Source: an uncultured Pelagibacteraceae bacterium
GTDB lineage: Bacteria > Pseudomonadota > Alphaproteobacteria > Pelagibacterales > Pelagibacteraceae
NCBI GenBank assembly: GCA_902588335.1
Contig: CACIOV010000025.1
Location: forward strand, 1 to 10,742
Direction of reading: 5' to 3'
Length of the DNA stretch: 10,742 nt
The notes beneath the pieces were generated by a model. It did not search any database. It was not told the origin of the DNA and saw only the letters and a list, made by a program, of their open reading frames with translations. The position numbers and the translations under genes are program-made. Of this stretch, positions 1-7,524 are shown piece by piece (the first letter of the stretch is position 1; each line of letters opens with the position of its first letter).

Positions 1-1028
1 CTGCTTGCTTTAGGATCCATTTTTTGTGGATCGTTTGCTCCAGTTCCAATTACATTGTGAGTATGATGACTTGTATGAATTTCAATTTTTTTAATATCTG
101 AAATATTTTTTATTTTTTTATTCAAACTTCTTGCTAAATCTATCAACGCTTGAGATTGATATTCAGCTGAATGTTCTTTGGTATAAGTTTCTAAAATAGC
201 TTTTTTTTCTTCATTAACTTTTGGTAAAGGAACAATATATTTTGCCTTGGATCCTGAAAGTACATAGGCTATTACACTGTCTTCACCTTCATAAATTGGA
301 CTCGGCGCTCCCTCTCCTCTCATTGCTCTATCAACTGCTTCGATGGCTAATTTTCCAGCATGAGCTGGTGCAAATGCTTTCCAACTTGAAATGTCTCCTT
401 TTCTAGATTGTCTTGTTGAAACTGTTGTATGCAAAGCTTGTTGAATAGATTGATAGATAGTTTCGGCATCAAGATTTAACAAAGATCCAATTCCTGCAGC
501 AACACTTGGTCCCAAATGAGCTATGTGATCAATTTTATGTTCGTGTAAACAAATTCCTTTTACAAGATTTACCTGAATTTCATAACCTGTAATAATTCCT
601 CTAATTAAATCCATACCATTTAAATTTTTTTGTTGGGCCACTGCTAAAATTGGAGGAATATTATCTCCTGGATGACTATAGTCCGCAGCTAGAAAGGTGT
701 CATGAAAATCTAACTCTCTAACTGCCGTTCCATTTGCCCAAGCTGCCCATTCACAATGAAACTTTTGATTAGAATCTATTCCAAAAACTGTTGCTCCATT
801 TTCTCTTGGGTGAGCTAAAGCCATTTCCCTTGCAGAAATAACTGGTTGTCTTTGAAAAGATGCTATTGCTACTGAAGCATTATCAATAATCCTATTAATA
901 ACCATATCAACCGCTTCTTCATTTAAAGGAGCTTTATCTGAAGCAATTTCAGCAATTTTCCAAGCTAATTGATCTTCTTTTTTTAAATTTGTCGATGATT
1001 TATGTACTCTTACTTTAATATTTCTCAT
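1..1028 (-). CDS. prpD: 2-methylcitrate dehydratase, MmgE/PrpD family (3' end missing)
   Basis: Dehydrates 2-methylcitrate to 2-methyl-cis-aconitate in the cytoplasmic methylcitrate cycle for propionyl-CoA disposal. The first 342 residues are visible; the frame stays open to the left edge, so about 150 C-terminal residues of a roughly 500-residue family are missing. Family blocks seen: [19 protein letters not shown] (residues 105-123), [19 protein letters not shown] (161-179), [20 protein letters not shown] (201-220) and [19 protein letters not shown] (282-300). The ATG start lies in a TAATG overlap with the aconitase stop codon, which fixes the start and implies translational coupling. It is the last visible gene of the csaA-lysE-acnA-prpD unit. 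Known: MmgE/PrpD proteins also include cis-aconitate decarboxylase-like members. The pairing with aconitase favours the methylcitrate role, but that is inference. Confidence 0.9.
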   Translation of the reverse strand, partial: MRNIKVRVHKSSTNLKKEDQLAWKIAEIASDKAPLNEEAVDMVINRIIDNASVAIASFQRQPVISAREMALAHPRENGATVFGIDSNQKFHCEWAAWANGTAVRELDFHDTFLAADYSHPGDNIPPILAVAQQKNLNGMDLIRGIITGYEIQVNLVKGICLHEHKIDHIAHLGPSVAAGIGSLLNLDAETIYQSIQQALHTTVSTRQSRKGDISSWKAFAPAHAGKLAIEAVDRAMRGEGAPSPIYEGEDSVIAYVLSGSKAKYIVPLPKVNEEKKAILETYTKEHSAEYQSQALIDLARSLNKKIKNISDIKKIEIHTSHHTHNVIGTGANDPQKMDPKAS

Positions 1029-3685
1029 TATAACATGCTTCTTAAAACGTATTTTAATATTCCATCATTTTTATAATATTCAACTTCATTTTCTGTATCG
1101 ATTCTGGAAAGTAAATTAATCTTTTTTGCTACTCCATCCGAATACTTAATTTCGCATTCAACTTCTTGACCTGGGGTTATACCTTTTTCTATACCATTAA
1201 TAGTAATTAGCTCAGATCCTTTAAGATTTAATTTTTTTCTATTAAAACCATCTTTAAATTGAAGTGGGAGCATTCCCATTCCAATCAAATTTGATCTATG
1301 TATTCTTTCAAAACTTTCTGCGATTACAGCTTTTACTCCTAGTAATTTTGTTCCTTTTGCTGCCCAATCTCTAGAAGATCCTGCTCCATATTCCTTGCCA
1401 GCAATTACAACTAGATCATTTCCTCTTTTTCTATATTCCATAGCTGCTTCGTAAATACTCATAACCTTTCCTTCAGGGTATAATTTAGTAAAACCTCCTT
1501 CTGTTTCAGAAGCCATTTCATTTCTTATTCTAATATTTCCAAAGGCTCCACGTACCATAACTTCATGATTACCTCTTCTTGCTCCATAAGAATTAAAGTC
1601 TTTTTGTTGCACTTGGTGTTTCATAAAATAGTCACCTGTGGGGCTGTCTTTTTTTATAGAGCCAGCTGGAGAAATGTGATCGGTAGTCACCATATCGCCC
1701 AATATTAATAATGGTCTTGCTTCAATAATTTTTTTAAAACCTTCGGGGCTATCTGGCATTTTTTCAAAAAATGGTGGTTTTTTTACATAAGTAGAACTAT
1801 CATCCCAATTATAAATATTACTTTCGGTAGTTTTAATTTTTTGCCAATCACTAGATCCTTCTGAAACTTTTGAATAACGCTTAGAAAACATTTCTGCATT
1901 TATCGAGGTTAAAATTAATTCTTCAATTTCTTTATTTGTTGGCCATATATCTTTTAAAAATATATCTTTTCCCTTTTTATCCTTGCCTAAAGGTTCGTTG
2001 TATAAATCAAAATTCATTGATCCGGCTAATGCATAAGCAACAACTAAAGGTGGTGAAGCAAGATAGTTTGCTTTTACATCGGGGTTAATTCTTCCTTCAA
2101 AATTTCTATTTCCAGATAAAACTGAAACTGCATACAAATTTCCTTTTTGAATAGCCTCTGAAATATTTTCTTTTAAAGGACCTGAATTACCTATGCACGT
2201 CGTGCACCCATAACCTACTAAATGAAAACCAAGCTGGTCTAAATATTTATTTAAACCTGCTTTTTCAAGATAGTCGGTAACAACTTGAGAGCCCGGCGCC
2301 AAAGAAGTTTTCACCCAAGGTTTTACTTTAAGTTGCTTTTCTACAGCTTTTTTAGCAAGTAAACCCGCACCTATAAGCACGTTTGGATTTGAAGTATTGG
2401 TACATGATGTAATTGCGGCTATAACAATATTTCCATCTTTTAATTTAAAATTTTCACCTGAAACTATTTCTTCTTTTATGTTTTCTCTATTCATATTTTT
2501 TTTGAAAGATGTCATAAATGATTTAGATGACTCAGAAAGTAAAACCTTGTCTTGGGGGCGTTTAGGACCAGAAATACTTGGAACAACTGTAGATAAATCA
2601 AGATCCAAAATTTTACTAAAAGAAATATTTTCATCAGCCCAAAGTCCTTGTTCTTTAGAATATTTTTCTACAAGTGAAATTGTGTGTTGATCTCTGCCAG
2701 AAAATTTCAAATATTTTAAAGTTTCTTCATCTATAGGAAAAAAACCACAAGTTGCCCCATATTCAGGCGCCATATTTGCAATAGTAGCTCGATCTGCTAA
2801 TGAAAGATTTTTTAATCCATCGCCATAAAACTCAACAAATTTTCCAACTACTCCTTCCTGTCTTAGTATTTGAACTATTGTTAAAACTAAATCAGTGGCA
2901 GTAGTTCCTTCCGAAAGTTTATTTTCAATTTTAAAACCAACAACATCGGGAATTAACATTGATATTGGTTGTCCCAACATCGCTGCCTCGGCTTCAATCC
3001 CGCCTACTCCCCAACCAAGAACTGAAAGTCCATTAACCATAGTTGTGTGACTATCAGTTCCTACAAGTGTATCTGGATAAGCAAAATTATCAGACGACCA
3101 AACAACCTTTGATAAATATTCCAAATTCACCTGATGACAAATCCCAGTTCCTGGTGGAACAACTCTAAAGTTATTAAAGGCTTGCTGCCCCCATTTTAGA
3201 AAAGAATAACGTTCTCCATTTCTTAAAAATTCTTTTTCAACATTTTTTTTAAAAGAATCTTTAGAAGCATAAGCATCTACCATTACAGAATGGTCAATAA
3301 CTAAATCAACCGTTGATAAAGGATTTATCTTTTTTGGATCCTTTTTTTTTAATTTTACAGCATCGCGCATAGCTGCAAGATCAGCTACTGCTGGTATACC
3401 AGTGTAATCTTGCATAAGAACTCTGGCAGGTCTAAAAGCAATTTCAGCTTTTGAATTTTTTTTATCTAGCCAAGATTTGATAGATAAAATTTGTTCTTTT
3501 TTAACTAATTTTTCATCTTCAAATCTTAGTAAGTTTTCTAGTAAAACTTTTATTGATTTGGGTAATTTTGAAATACCTTCTAATCCATTTTTTTCAGCTT
3601 GTTTGAGACTAAATATATTATAAATTTTATTATCTACTTTTATTTTTTTTAGAGATTTAAATGAATCTTTGCTATTTATATTCAT
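1028..3685 (-). CDS. acnA: Aconitate hydratase A (aconitase, [4Fe-4S])
   Basis: Isomerises citrate to isocitrate through cis-aconitate in the TCA cycle, and can hydrate 2-methyl-cis-aconitate in the methylcitrate cycle. The protein is 885 residues, normal for AcnA/IRP1-type aconitases. Iron-sulfur ligands are visible as Cys428 in SCTNTSNP and Cys494/Cys497 in [14 protein letters not shown]. Also seen are [15 protein letters not shown] (residues 94-108), [17 protein letters not shown] (175-191), GTDSHTT (209-215) and the C-terminal swivel-domain block [20 protein letters not shown] (767-786). I start at 3685, where ATG and the upstream gene's TGA form an ATGA overlap. An in-frame ATG nine codons earlier (3712) lies inside the LysE gene and would add a non-homologous tail. 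AcnD (Fe/S methylcitrate dehydratase) is the main alternative, but a PrpD-type dehydratase next door makes it unnecessary. Confidence 0.96.
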   Translation of the reverse strand: MNINSKDSFKSLKKIKVDNKIYNIFSLKQAEKNGLEGISKLPKSIKVLLENLLRFEDEKLVKKEQILSIKSWLDKKNSKAEIAFRPARVLMQDYTGIPAVADLAAMRDAVKLKKKDPKKINPLSTVDLVIDHSVMVDAYASKDSFKKNVEKEFLRNGERYSFLKWGQQAFNNFRVVPPGTGICHQVNLEYLSKVVWSSDNFAYPDTLVGTDSHTTMVNGLSVLGWGVGGIEAEAAMLGQPISMLIPDVVGFKIENKLSEGTTATDLVLTIVQILRQEGVVGKFVEFYGDGLKNLSLADRATIANMAPEYGATCGFFPIDEETLKYLKFSGRDQHTISLVEKYSKEQGLWADENISFSKILDLDLSTVVPSISGPKRPQDKVLLSESSKSFMTSFKKNMNRENIKEEIVSGENFKLKDGNIVIAAITSCTNTSNPNVLIGAGLLAKKAVEKQLKVKPWVKTSLAPGSQVVTDYLEKAGLNKYLDQLGFHLVGYGCTTCIGNSGPLKENISEAIQKGNLYAVSVLSGNRNFEGRINPDVKANYLASPPLVVAYALAGSMNFDLYNEPLGKDKKGKDIFLKDIWPTNKEIEELILTSINAEMFSKRYSKVSEGSSDWQKIKTTESNIYNWDDSSTYVKKPPFFEKMPDSPEGFKKIIEARPLLILGDMVTTDHISPAGSIKKDSPTGDYFMKHQVQQKDFNSYGARRGNHEVMVRGAFGNIRIRNEMASETEGGFTKLYPEGKVMSIYEAAMEYRKRGNDLVVIAGKEYGAGSSRDWAAKGTKLLGVKAVIAESFERIHRSNLIGMGMLPLQFKDGFNRKKLNLKGSELITINGIEKGITPGQEVECEIKYSDGVAKKINLLSRIDTENEVEYYKNDGILKYVLRSML

Positions 3686-4278
3686 ATTTTTAAATAGATA
3701 AGTATAACACAAACAATTAGTGAAAAGGACATAGTGTAATTAAACGTTTGAATAAATTTCTTATTTTCCGAAAAACGTCTTAAAAATTTTCCTAATAAAC
3801 ACCAACTTGTTATACTAACTATTGCACAACAAAATGACACCATTATGACTACTAAAGAGTGAAATAAATAATTGGTTCCAAGTTCAACAAAAAGAGAAAT
3901 GCTTGTTATAGCTGCAAAAACTCCTTTGGGGTTAATAAACTGAAATATAAATATCTCATAAAATTTAACTGGATTTTTGATTTTATTTTCTTCAACTTTA
4001 TTTTGAAATGAAATTTTATAAGCAAGGTATATTAAAAACAAAGATCCAAGAATTTTTATTATAGTTTTTAATATTGGATACGCATTAAATACCAGATTTA
4101 AGCCTACAGCTGATAATGTTATAAGAGTGGTATATCCAAATGTAACTCCTAAAATTAAAGGTAGTGATTTTTTAATACCAAAATTAAAACCGGAATAAGA
4201 TCCTAGGATATTATTGGGGCCAGGGGTAAAAGCTGCTGCAATACAAAAAAGAGTTAGTGGAACTAAGTTCGGATACAT
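3682..4278 (-). CDS. LysE/RhtB-family amino acid exporter
   Basis: Predicted inner-membrane exporter of the LysE/RhtB superfamily, whose known members export lysine, arginine, homoserine or threonine. The protein is 198 residues, close to the usual 200-210. It carries the N-terminal family motif TPGPNN (residues 18-23) in the first hydrophobic segment and the INPKG motif (115-119) opening the fourth. Hydrophobic stretches lie at about 4-18, 38-62, 70-88, 108-131, 138-162 and 180-197, fitting six membrane segments. It begins 9 nt after the csaA stop and its TGA overlaps the acnA start, so it sits inside the operon. No clear Shine-Dalgarno sequence precedes the ATG. The substrate cannot be read from sequence, and its link to aconitase is unexplained. 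Confidence 0.9.
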   Translation of the reverse strand: MYPNLVPLTLFCIAAAFTPGPNNILGSYSGFNFGIKKSLPLILGVTFGYTTLITLSAVGLNLVFNAYPILKTIIKILGSLFLIYLAYKISFQNKVEENKIKNPVKFYEIFIFQFINPKGVFAAITSISLFVELGTNYLFHSLVVIMVSFCCAIVSITSWCLLGKFLRRFSENKKFIQTFNYTMSFSLIVCVILIYLKI

Positions 4279-4287
4279 CGCAATGGT

Positions 4288-4629
4288 TTATGCTATTTCT
4301 AAACCATTTTCAACTTTTTGAGAGGGATGTAACAAAACTACTTTACCATCTTTTTCAATTGCTCCTAAAATCAAAACTTCAGAAACTATTCCAGCTATAT
4401 TTTTTTTCGGAAAATTACATATCCCAATAACTTGTTTTCCAACCAAATTTTGTTCATTGTAATAATGCGTAATTTGAGCGGAAGAATTTTTGACACCAGT
4501 TTTTTCTCCAAAATCAACTTCAACAACCAATGAAGGTTTTCTAGCTTTTTCGTTTTTTGAAACCTTTAATACTGTACCGATTTTAATCTCTACTTTATTG
4601 TAATCTTCGTATGTTATTTCTTGTTTCAT
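4288..4629 (-). CDS. csaA: CsaA-like tRNA-binding-domain protein
   Basis: Small OB-fold protein of the CsaA/Trbp111 type: known members bind tRNA and, in Bacillus, act as a secretion-related chaperone. It has 113 residues, matching the about 110-residue family and consisting of the single OB domain. Recognisable blocks are VEIKIGTVLKVSKNEKARKP (residues 13-32), GVKNSSAQIT (45-54) and CNFPKKNIAGIVSEVLILGA (71-90). I start at the ATG at 4629 (MKQEITYEDY). The frame stays open upstream to an ATG at 4671, but that extension would overlap the divergent argE start and add a tail absent from the family. It is the first gene of the unit leading into lysE, acnA and prpD, 9 nt before lysE. The cellular role in this organism is not shown by the sequence. 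Confidence 0.88.
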   Translation of the reverse strand: MKQEITYEDYNKVEIKIGTVLKVSKNEKARKPSLVVEVDFGEKTGVKNSSAQITHYYNEQNLVGKQVIGICNFPKKNIAGIVSEVLILGAIEKDGKVVLLHPSQKVENGLEIA

Positions 4630-4659
4630 AATAATAATGTATAATATTTTTTTATTTAA
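4630..4659. promoter_or_regulatory. Divergent csaA/argE intergenic promoter region
   Basis: Thirty bases separating the two start codons contain a single G (4639) and no C. A perfect TATAAT lies at 4640-4645 on the plus strand, 14 nt before the argE ATG, implying a very short leader. On the minus strand TATTAT (4646-4641) could serve csaA. No convincing -35 box is present on either strand, so this is a positional and compositional inference. Confidence 0.35.
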
Positions 4660-5853
4660 ATGGCTACGCAAAAGAACATAATTGATGAAGCATTTCCTGA
4701 AACTCTAAAGATTTTATCGGAGTTAATAAAATTTCAGACTGTATCAGGTACTTCTAATATAAAATTAATTGAATATTGCGAAAAAAAATTGAATAAACTT
4801 GGTGCCACATCTTTTAAAACTTTTGATGAAGCAAAACAGAGGGTTAATTTATTTTCAACAATTTCTGGTAAACAAAAACTAAATGGAGGGGGTATTATTT
4901 TATCTGGCCACACTGATGTTGTGCCAGCATCCGCTAAAGAATGGTCCTCTGATCCATTCGTAGCTACTGAAAAAGATAACAAGATTTATGGCAGAGGATC
5001 TTGTGATATGAAAGGATTTATAGCATGCAGTTTAGCTTTAGCACCTTATTTTGCATCTCAAAACTTAAAAAAGCCAATTCATTTTTCTTTTACATATGAC
5101 GAAGAAACAGCTTGTCAAGGTGCACCGATAATGATTAGAGAATTAAAAAAACGCAATATTGATTGTTCTATTTGTATAGTTGGAGAACCCACTAGTATGA
5201 AAGCTATTCAAGCGCATAAAGGTTGTTATGAATACTCAACTCACTTTACTGGTTTAGCTGGCCATGGTTCTGCTCCTGATAAAGGAGTCAACGCTGTAGA
5301 ATACGCAACAAGATTTATAAACAAACTTATGGAACTAAGAGAAGAACTAAAAAAAAGAAAACCAAAAAATTCTGTTTTTACCCCTCCATACACAACTTTA
5401 CAAATTGGTAGAATAAAAGGTGGGTTAGCGAGAAATGTTATTGCTGACCAGTGTGTAGTTGATTGGGAACTTAGACCTGTAGTACCAGAAGATGGAGAAT
5501 TTGTTAATAAAAGTATGGAAACTTATGCTAAAGATGTTCTCTTGCCAGAAATGAAAAAAGTTTACCCAAAAGCAGATATTAAAAAAGAAATTATCGGTGA
5601 GATTATTGGTTTTAATAAAGAAGAAAAATCAGAAGCTATAAATCTCGTCTGTAACTTGACGGGTGATAACTCTCGAGATGTTGTGTCTTTTGGTACCGAA
5701 GCGGGCTTATTTCAAGAAATAGGAATTAGCACTGTTGTTTGTGGACCTGGATCTATTGAACAGGCACATAAAATTGATGAGTATGTAAGCACTGATCAAT
5801 TAAAAAAATGTTTAAAGATGCTTATAGATCTTAAAGAACAAATATCACACTAA
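4660..5853 (+). CDS. argE: Acetylornithine deacetylase (M20 family metallohydrolase)
   Basis: Predicted cytoplasmic di-zinc amidohydrolase removing the acetyl group from N-acetylornithine, giving ornithine plus acetate. The 397 residues cover the full M20 fold. Expected metal ligands are present: His84 in SGHTDVVPA, the bridging Asp116 in GRGSCDMKG, Glu149 beside catalytic Glu148 in YDEET, Glu176 in VGEPT and His370 in EQAHKIDEY. The dimerisation domain starts near GLAGHGSAPDKGVNA (198-212). GHTDVVPA and the VCGPGSIEQAHKIDEYVS end (360-377) resemble ArgE more than DapE. It is the only convincing plus-strand gene here, divergent from csaA and meeting speB tail to tail with a 4-nt overlap. Many alphaproteobacteria recycle the acetyl group with ArgJ, so a catabolic role on another N-acyl substrate is possible. 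The exact substrate is inference. Confidence 0.87.
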   Translation: MATQKNIIDEAFPETLKILSELIKFQTVSGTSNIKLIEYCEKKLNKLGATSFKTFDEAKQRVNLFSTISGKQKLNGGGIILSGHTDVVPASAKEWSSDPFVATEKDNKIYGRGSCDMKGFIACSLALAPYFASQNLKKPIHFSFTYDEETACQGAPIMIRELKKRNIDCSICIVGEPTSMKAIQAHKGCYEYSTHFTGLAGHGSAPDKGVNAVEYATRFINKLMELREELKKRKPKNSVFTPPYTTLQIGRIKGGLARNVIADQCVVDWELRPVVPEDGEFVNKSMETYAKDVLLPEMKKVYPKADIKKEIIGEIIGFNKEEKSEAINLVCNLTGDNSRDVVSFGTEAGLFQEIGISTVVCGPGSIEQAHKIDEYVSTDQLKKCLKMLIDLKEQISH

Positions 5854-5865
5854 GTGGATTTTTTT
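5844..5865 (+). terminator. Weak putative terminator at the argE/speB junction
   Basis: Bases 5844-5846 and 5848-5850 (ATC, CAC) can pair with 5854-5859 (GTGGAT), leaving A5847 bulged and a TAA loop. A run of seven T follows (5859-5865). The hairpin is small and imperfect, but the U-tract is in the right place for argE. It contains the stop codons of both convergent genes. For speB transcripts running the other way there is no comparable U-tract. Confidence 0.35.
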
Positions 5866-6815
5866 GCGAATAAATTTGTTAATTCGTAAACTATTGTGGC
5901 TGCAGCAAGTGAAGTAAGTTCTGCATGATCGTAAGCTGGTGATACTTCAACAACATCTGCTGATATTAACTTTAAACCTGCTAGTCCTCTTAAAACATTT
6001 ACAATTTCTCGTGTTGTCATGCCTGCAATTTCTGGAGTTCCTGTTCCAGGAGCATGCGAAGGATCCAATACATCAATATCGATGGACAAATAAAGTGGAT
6101 TATTTCCTACTCTGTCGCGTATTCTTTTAACAATTTTGTCTATTCCTTCTGTTTGAAATTCATCACAATGAATAATTTTAAAACCAAATTCAGCATCATT
6201 TTTTAAATCTTCTCTACTATACAGCGGCCCTCTAATTCCAACGTGCATTGAATGATCTTCCAAAAATAATTTTTCTTCTCTTGCTCTTCGAAAAGGTGTG
6301 CCATGAGTATAAGGGGCCCCGAAGTATGTATCCCAAGTATCTAGATGTGCATCAAAATGAACTAAGGCCACAGGTCCATTATTTTTTTTATTTACAGAAC
6401 GCAGTAAAGGAAGAGCTATAGTGTGATCTCCACCCATGCTTATGATTCCACCTACTTTACTTAGTAAATCAGTTGCTGCTTTCTGAATTTGTTTAACTGA
6501 TTCATTTATATTAAATGGATTACATGTAATATCTCCTGCATCAGCAACTTGTTGTTCTAAAAAAGGTTCTGAGTCATATGCAGGATGATAGTTTGTTCTT
6601 AAATGTCTTGAAGCTTGACGTATACTTTGAGGACCAAATCTTGCTCCTGGGCGATAACTTGTTCCTGCATCAAACGGAACCCCGACTATAGCAACATCAC
6701 AACTTTCTACATCTCTTAATTCTGGTAATCTTGCAAAGGTTGAAGCCCCAGCAAATCTTGGAACTTTTGTTCCGCTGACAGGTTGTATTGGTGTTTTACC
6801 TTTTTTTTTACTCAT
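5850..6815 (-). CDS. speB: Agmatinase-family ureohydrolase (arginase superfamily)
   Basis: Mn-dependent hydrolase that splits a guanidino compound into urea plus an amine; agmatine to putrescine is the classic SpeB reaction. The protein has 321 residues. All metal-ligand motifs are intact: GGDHT (His131), FDAHLD (Asp155, His157, Asp159) and SIDIDVLDPSHAPGTGTPE (Asp246, Asp248). GTSYRPGARFGPQSIRQASR (residues 51-70) and YTHGTPFRRA (169-178) resemble agmatinase/guanidinobutyrase proteins rather than true arginases, but substrate choice within this family is hard to call from sequence. It lies downstream of a polyamine-type ABC importer and a TPR gene on the same strand. A 95-nt gap with its own -10-like box suggests at least partly independent transcription. 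Its last 4 nt overlap the argE end. Confidence 0.9.
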   Translation of the reverse strand: MSKKKGKTPIQPVSGTKVPRFAGASTFARLPELRDVESCDVAIVGVPFDAGTSYRPGARFGPQSIRQASRHLRTNYHPAYDSEPFLEQQVADAGDITCNPFNINESVKQIQKAATDLLSKVGGIISMGGDHTIALPLLRSVNKKNNGPVALVHFDAHLDTWDTYFGAPYTHGTPFRRAREEKLFLEDHSMHVGIRGPLYSREDLKNDAEFGFKIIHCDEFQTEGIDKIVKRIRDRVGNNPLYLSIDIDVLDPSHAPGTGTPEIAGMTTREIVNVLRGLAGLKLISADVVEVSPAYDHAELTSLAAATIVYELTNLFAKKST

Positions 6816-6821
6816 TAAATT

Positions 6822-6829
6822 ATTATAAT
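6822..6829. promoter_or_regulatory. Overlapping back-to-back -10-like boxes
   Basis: TATAAT occurs on the plus strand at 6824-6829 and on the minus strand at 6827-6822, sharing four base pairs. Each lies 6-7 nt from an ATG: speB at 6815 on the minus strand and a small open frame at 6837 on the plus strand. Start sites at the usual distance would fall at or next to those ATGs, giving almost leaderless messages. No good -35 box is visible for either, and AT-rich DNA produces such boxes by chance. Confidence 0.3.
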
Positions 6830-6836
6830 ATAAATT

Positions 6837-6893
6837 ATGGTCTTTATATACATTGTTATAGCCTTGTGGGTTGTAGGCGCGGTTGCCGATTAA
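6837..6893 (+). CDS. Possible 18-residue hydrophobic peptide (unproven)
   Basis: An ATG-to-TAA open frame reads MVFIYIVIALWVVGAVAD, almost wholly hydrophobic, ending in Asp: the size and character of a single-span membrane microprotein. It is preceded by a TATAAT box 7 nt upstream. Its second half (about 6870-6890) is visibly more G+C-rich than the A/T-only DNA around it. There is no Shine-Dalgarno sequence, and I recognise no family. It could equally be the 3' untranslated tail of the TPR transcript on the opposite strand, or chance. I list it because it is the only structure in the 95-nt speB/TPR gap. Confidence 0.2.
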   Translation: MVFIYIVIALWVVGAVAD

Positions 6894-6910
6894 GAATTTT
6901 TCTACTTAAA

Positions 6911-7489
6911 TTATACAGCTTGATCATTAATCAGATCTTGAAGCTCTGGTATCATTTTTTTGGCAGAATCTAAAAGTGGATATATTTTTTGTGCTGCTCT
7001 ATAGCTTTGAATTGCTTTTTCATATTGTTTTAACTCTATATAATTTAGAGCTTGTCCTGATAATGCACCAAAATGTCTAGGCTCAAGCGCAAGTGTTATT
7101 TTGATATCATCTAACGAAGATTGATAACGATTCATTAGATAAAGAACTGTTGCGCGTTTATTCCAAGCTTCAGACCAATCTGGCTCTGTTGCGATTATTG
7201 TTGTAAAAAGTTTATAAGCTTTACTTAATTCTCCCATATTCATTAAACGGGAACCTTGAAGTAATAACTCAGTCAATCTAAACCCACGCCTATCATCAGA
7301 AGGATGGATCAACCAGATTTCCCATATTTTTTTTTCTACTATTTGAGCAGCTGGTAAATCTTTAGTATTTTTTAATTGAGTAAATAGTTTGTCTAATTTA
7401 TTGCTTCTTTCTTCAGCATTAACATTACTAAACAACAATAAACTTATGACTAAAATTCTTAAAATTTTTTTCATAATTTTATTATTCAT
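6911..7489 (-). CDS. Secreted tetratricopeptide-repeat protein
   Basis: A 192-residue protein with an N-terminal signal peptide: basic MKKILR, a hydrophobic core, then likely cleavage after SNVNA (residue 25), placing it in the periplasm. A charged linker leads to HPSDDRRGFR (62-71). Three 34-residue TPR units follow at about 72-105, 106-139 and 140-173, the middle one with DWSEAWNKRATVLYLMNRY and ALEPRHFGALSG at the junction. TPR proteins act as protein-interaction scaffolds; the partner here is unknown. It starts 35 nt after the second permease gene on the same strand, so co-transcription with the importer is likely. An ATG five codons downstream (7474) gives an equally good signal peptide and may be the true start. 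I recall similar small TPR proteins in other alphaproteobacteria without assigned function. Confidence 0.85.
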   Translation of the reverse strand: MNNKIMKKILRILVISLLLFSNVNAEERSNKLDKLFTQLKNTKDLPAAQIVEKKIWEIWLIHPSDDRRGFRLTELLLQGSRLMNMGELSKAYKLFTTIIATEPDWSEAWNKRATVLYLMNRYQSSLDDIKITLALEPRHFGALSGQALNYIELKQYEKAIQSYRAAQKIYPLLDSAKKMIPELQDLINDQAV

Positions 7490-7524
7490 TCAGTTGGTGA
7501 CGGAAATTATGATTTCTAATTAAT

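Noticed and set aside
221..406. Plus-strand open frame of 61 codons
   Set aside because: Lies wholly inside the prpD coding sequence on the other strand, and its Leu/His-rich product has no recognisable motif.
2397..2690. Plus-strand open frame of 97 codons
   Set aside because: Antisense shadow of the aconitase gene, whose reading frame is conserved throughout this stretch.
4630..4671. Longer csaA start at 4671
   Set aside because: It would overlap the argE start and add 14 residues not found in CsaA-type proteins; ATG 4629 gives the family length.
4734..4982. Minus-strand open frame of 82 codons
   Set aside because: Shadow of argE, overlapping its metal-binding motif region. No start signal or recognisable protein features.
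5939..6130. Plus-strand open frame of 63 codons
   Set aside because: Antisense shadow of the speB metal-site region; low-complexity Leu-rich product.
6840..6910. Intrinsic terminator after the TPR gene
   Set aside because: Only a 5-bp TTAAG/CTTAA repeat and 3-bp GC stems are present, none followed by a U-run on the minus strand.
6788..6973. Plus-strand open frame of 61 codons spanning the speB/TPR gap
   Set aside because: Overlaps the 5' end of speB and the 3' end of the TPR gene, with a Tyr/Leu/Ile-rich product typical of AT-rich noise. The shorter frame at 6837-6893 in another phase is the better candidate.
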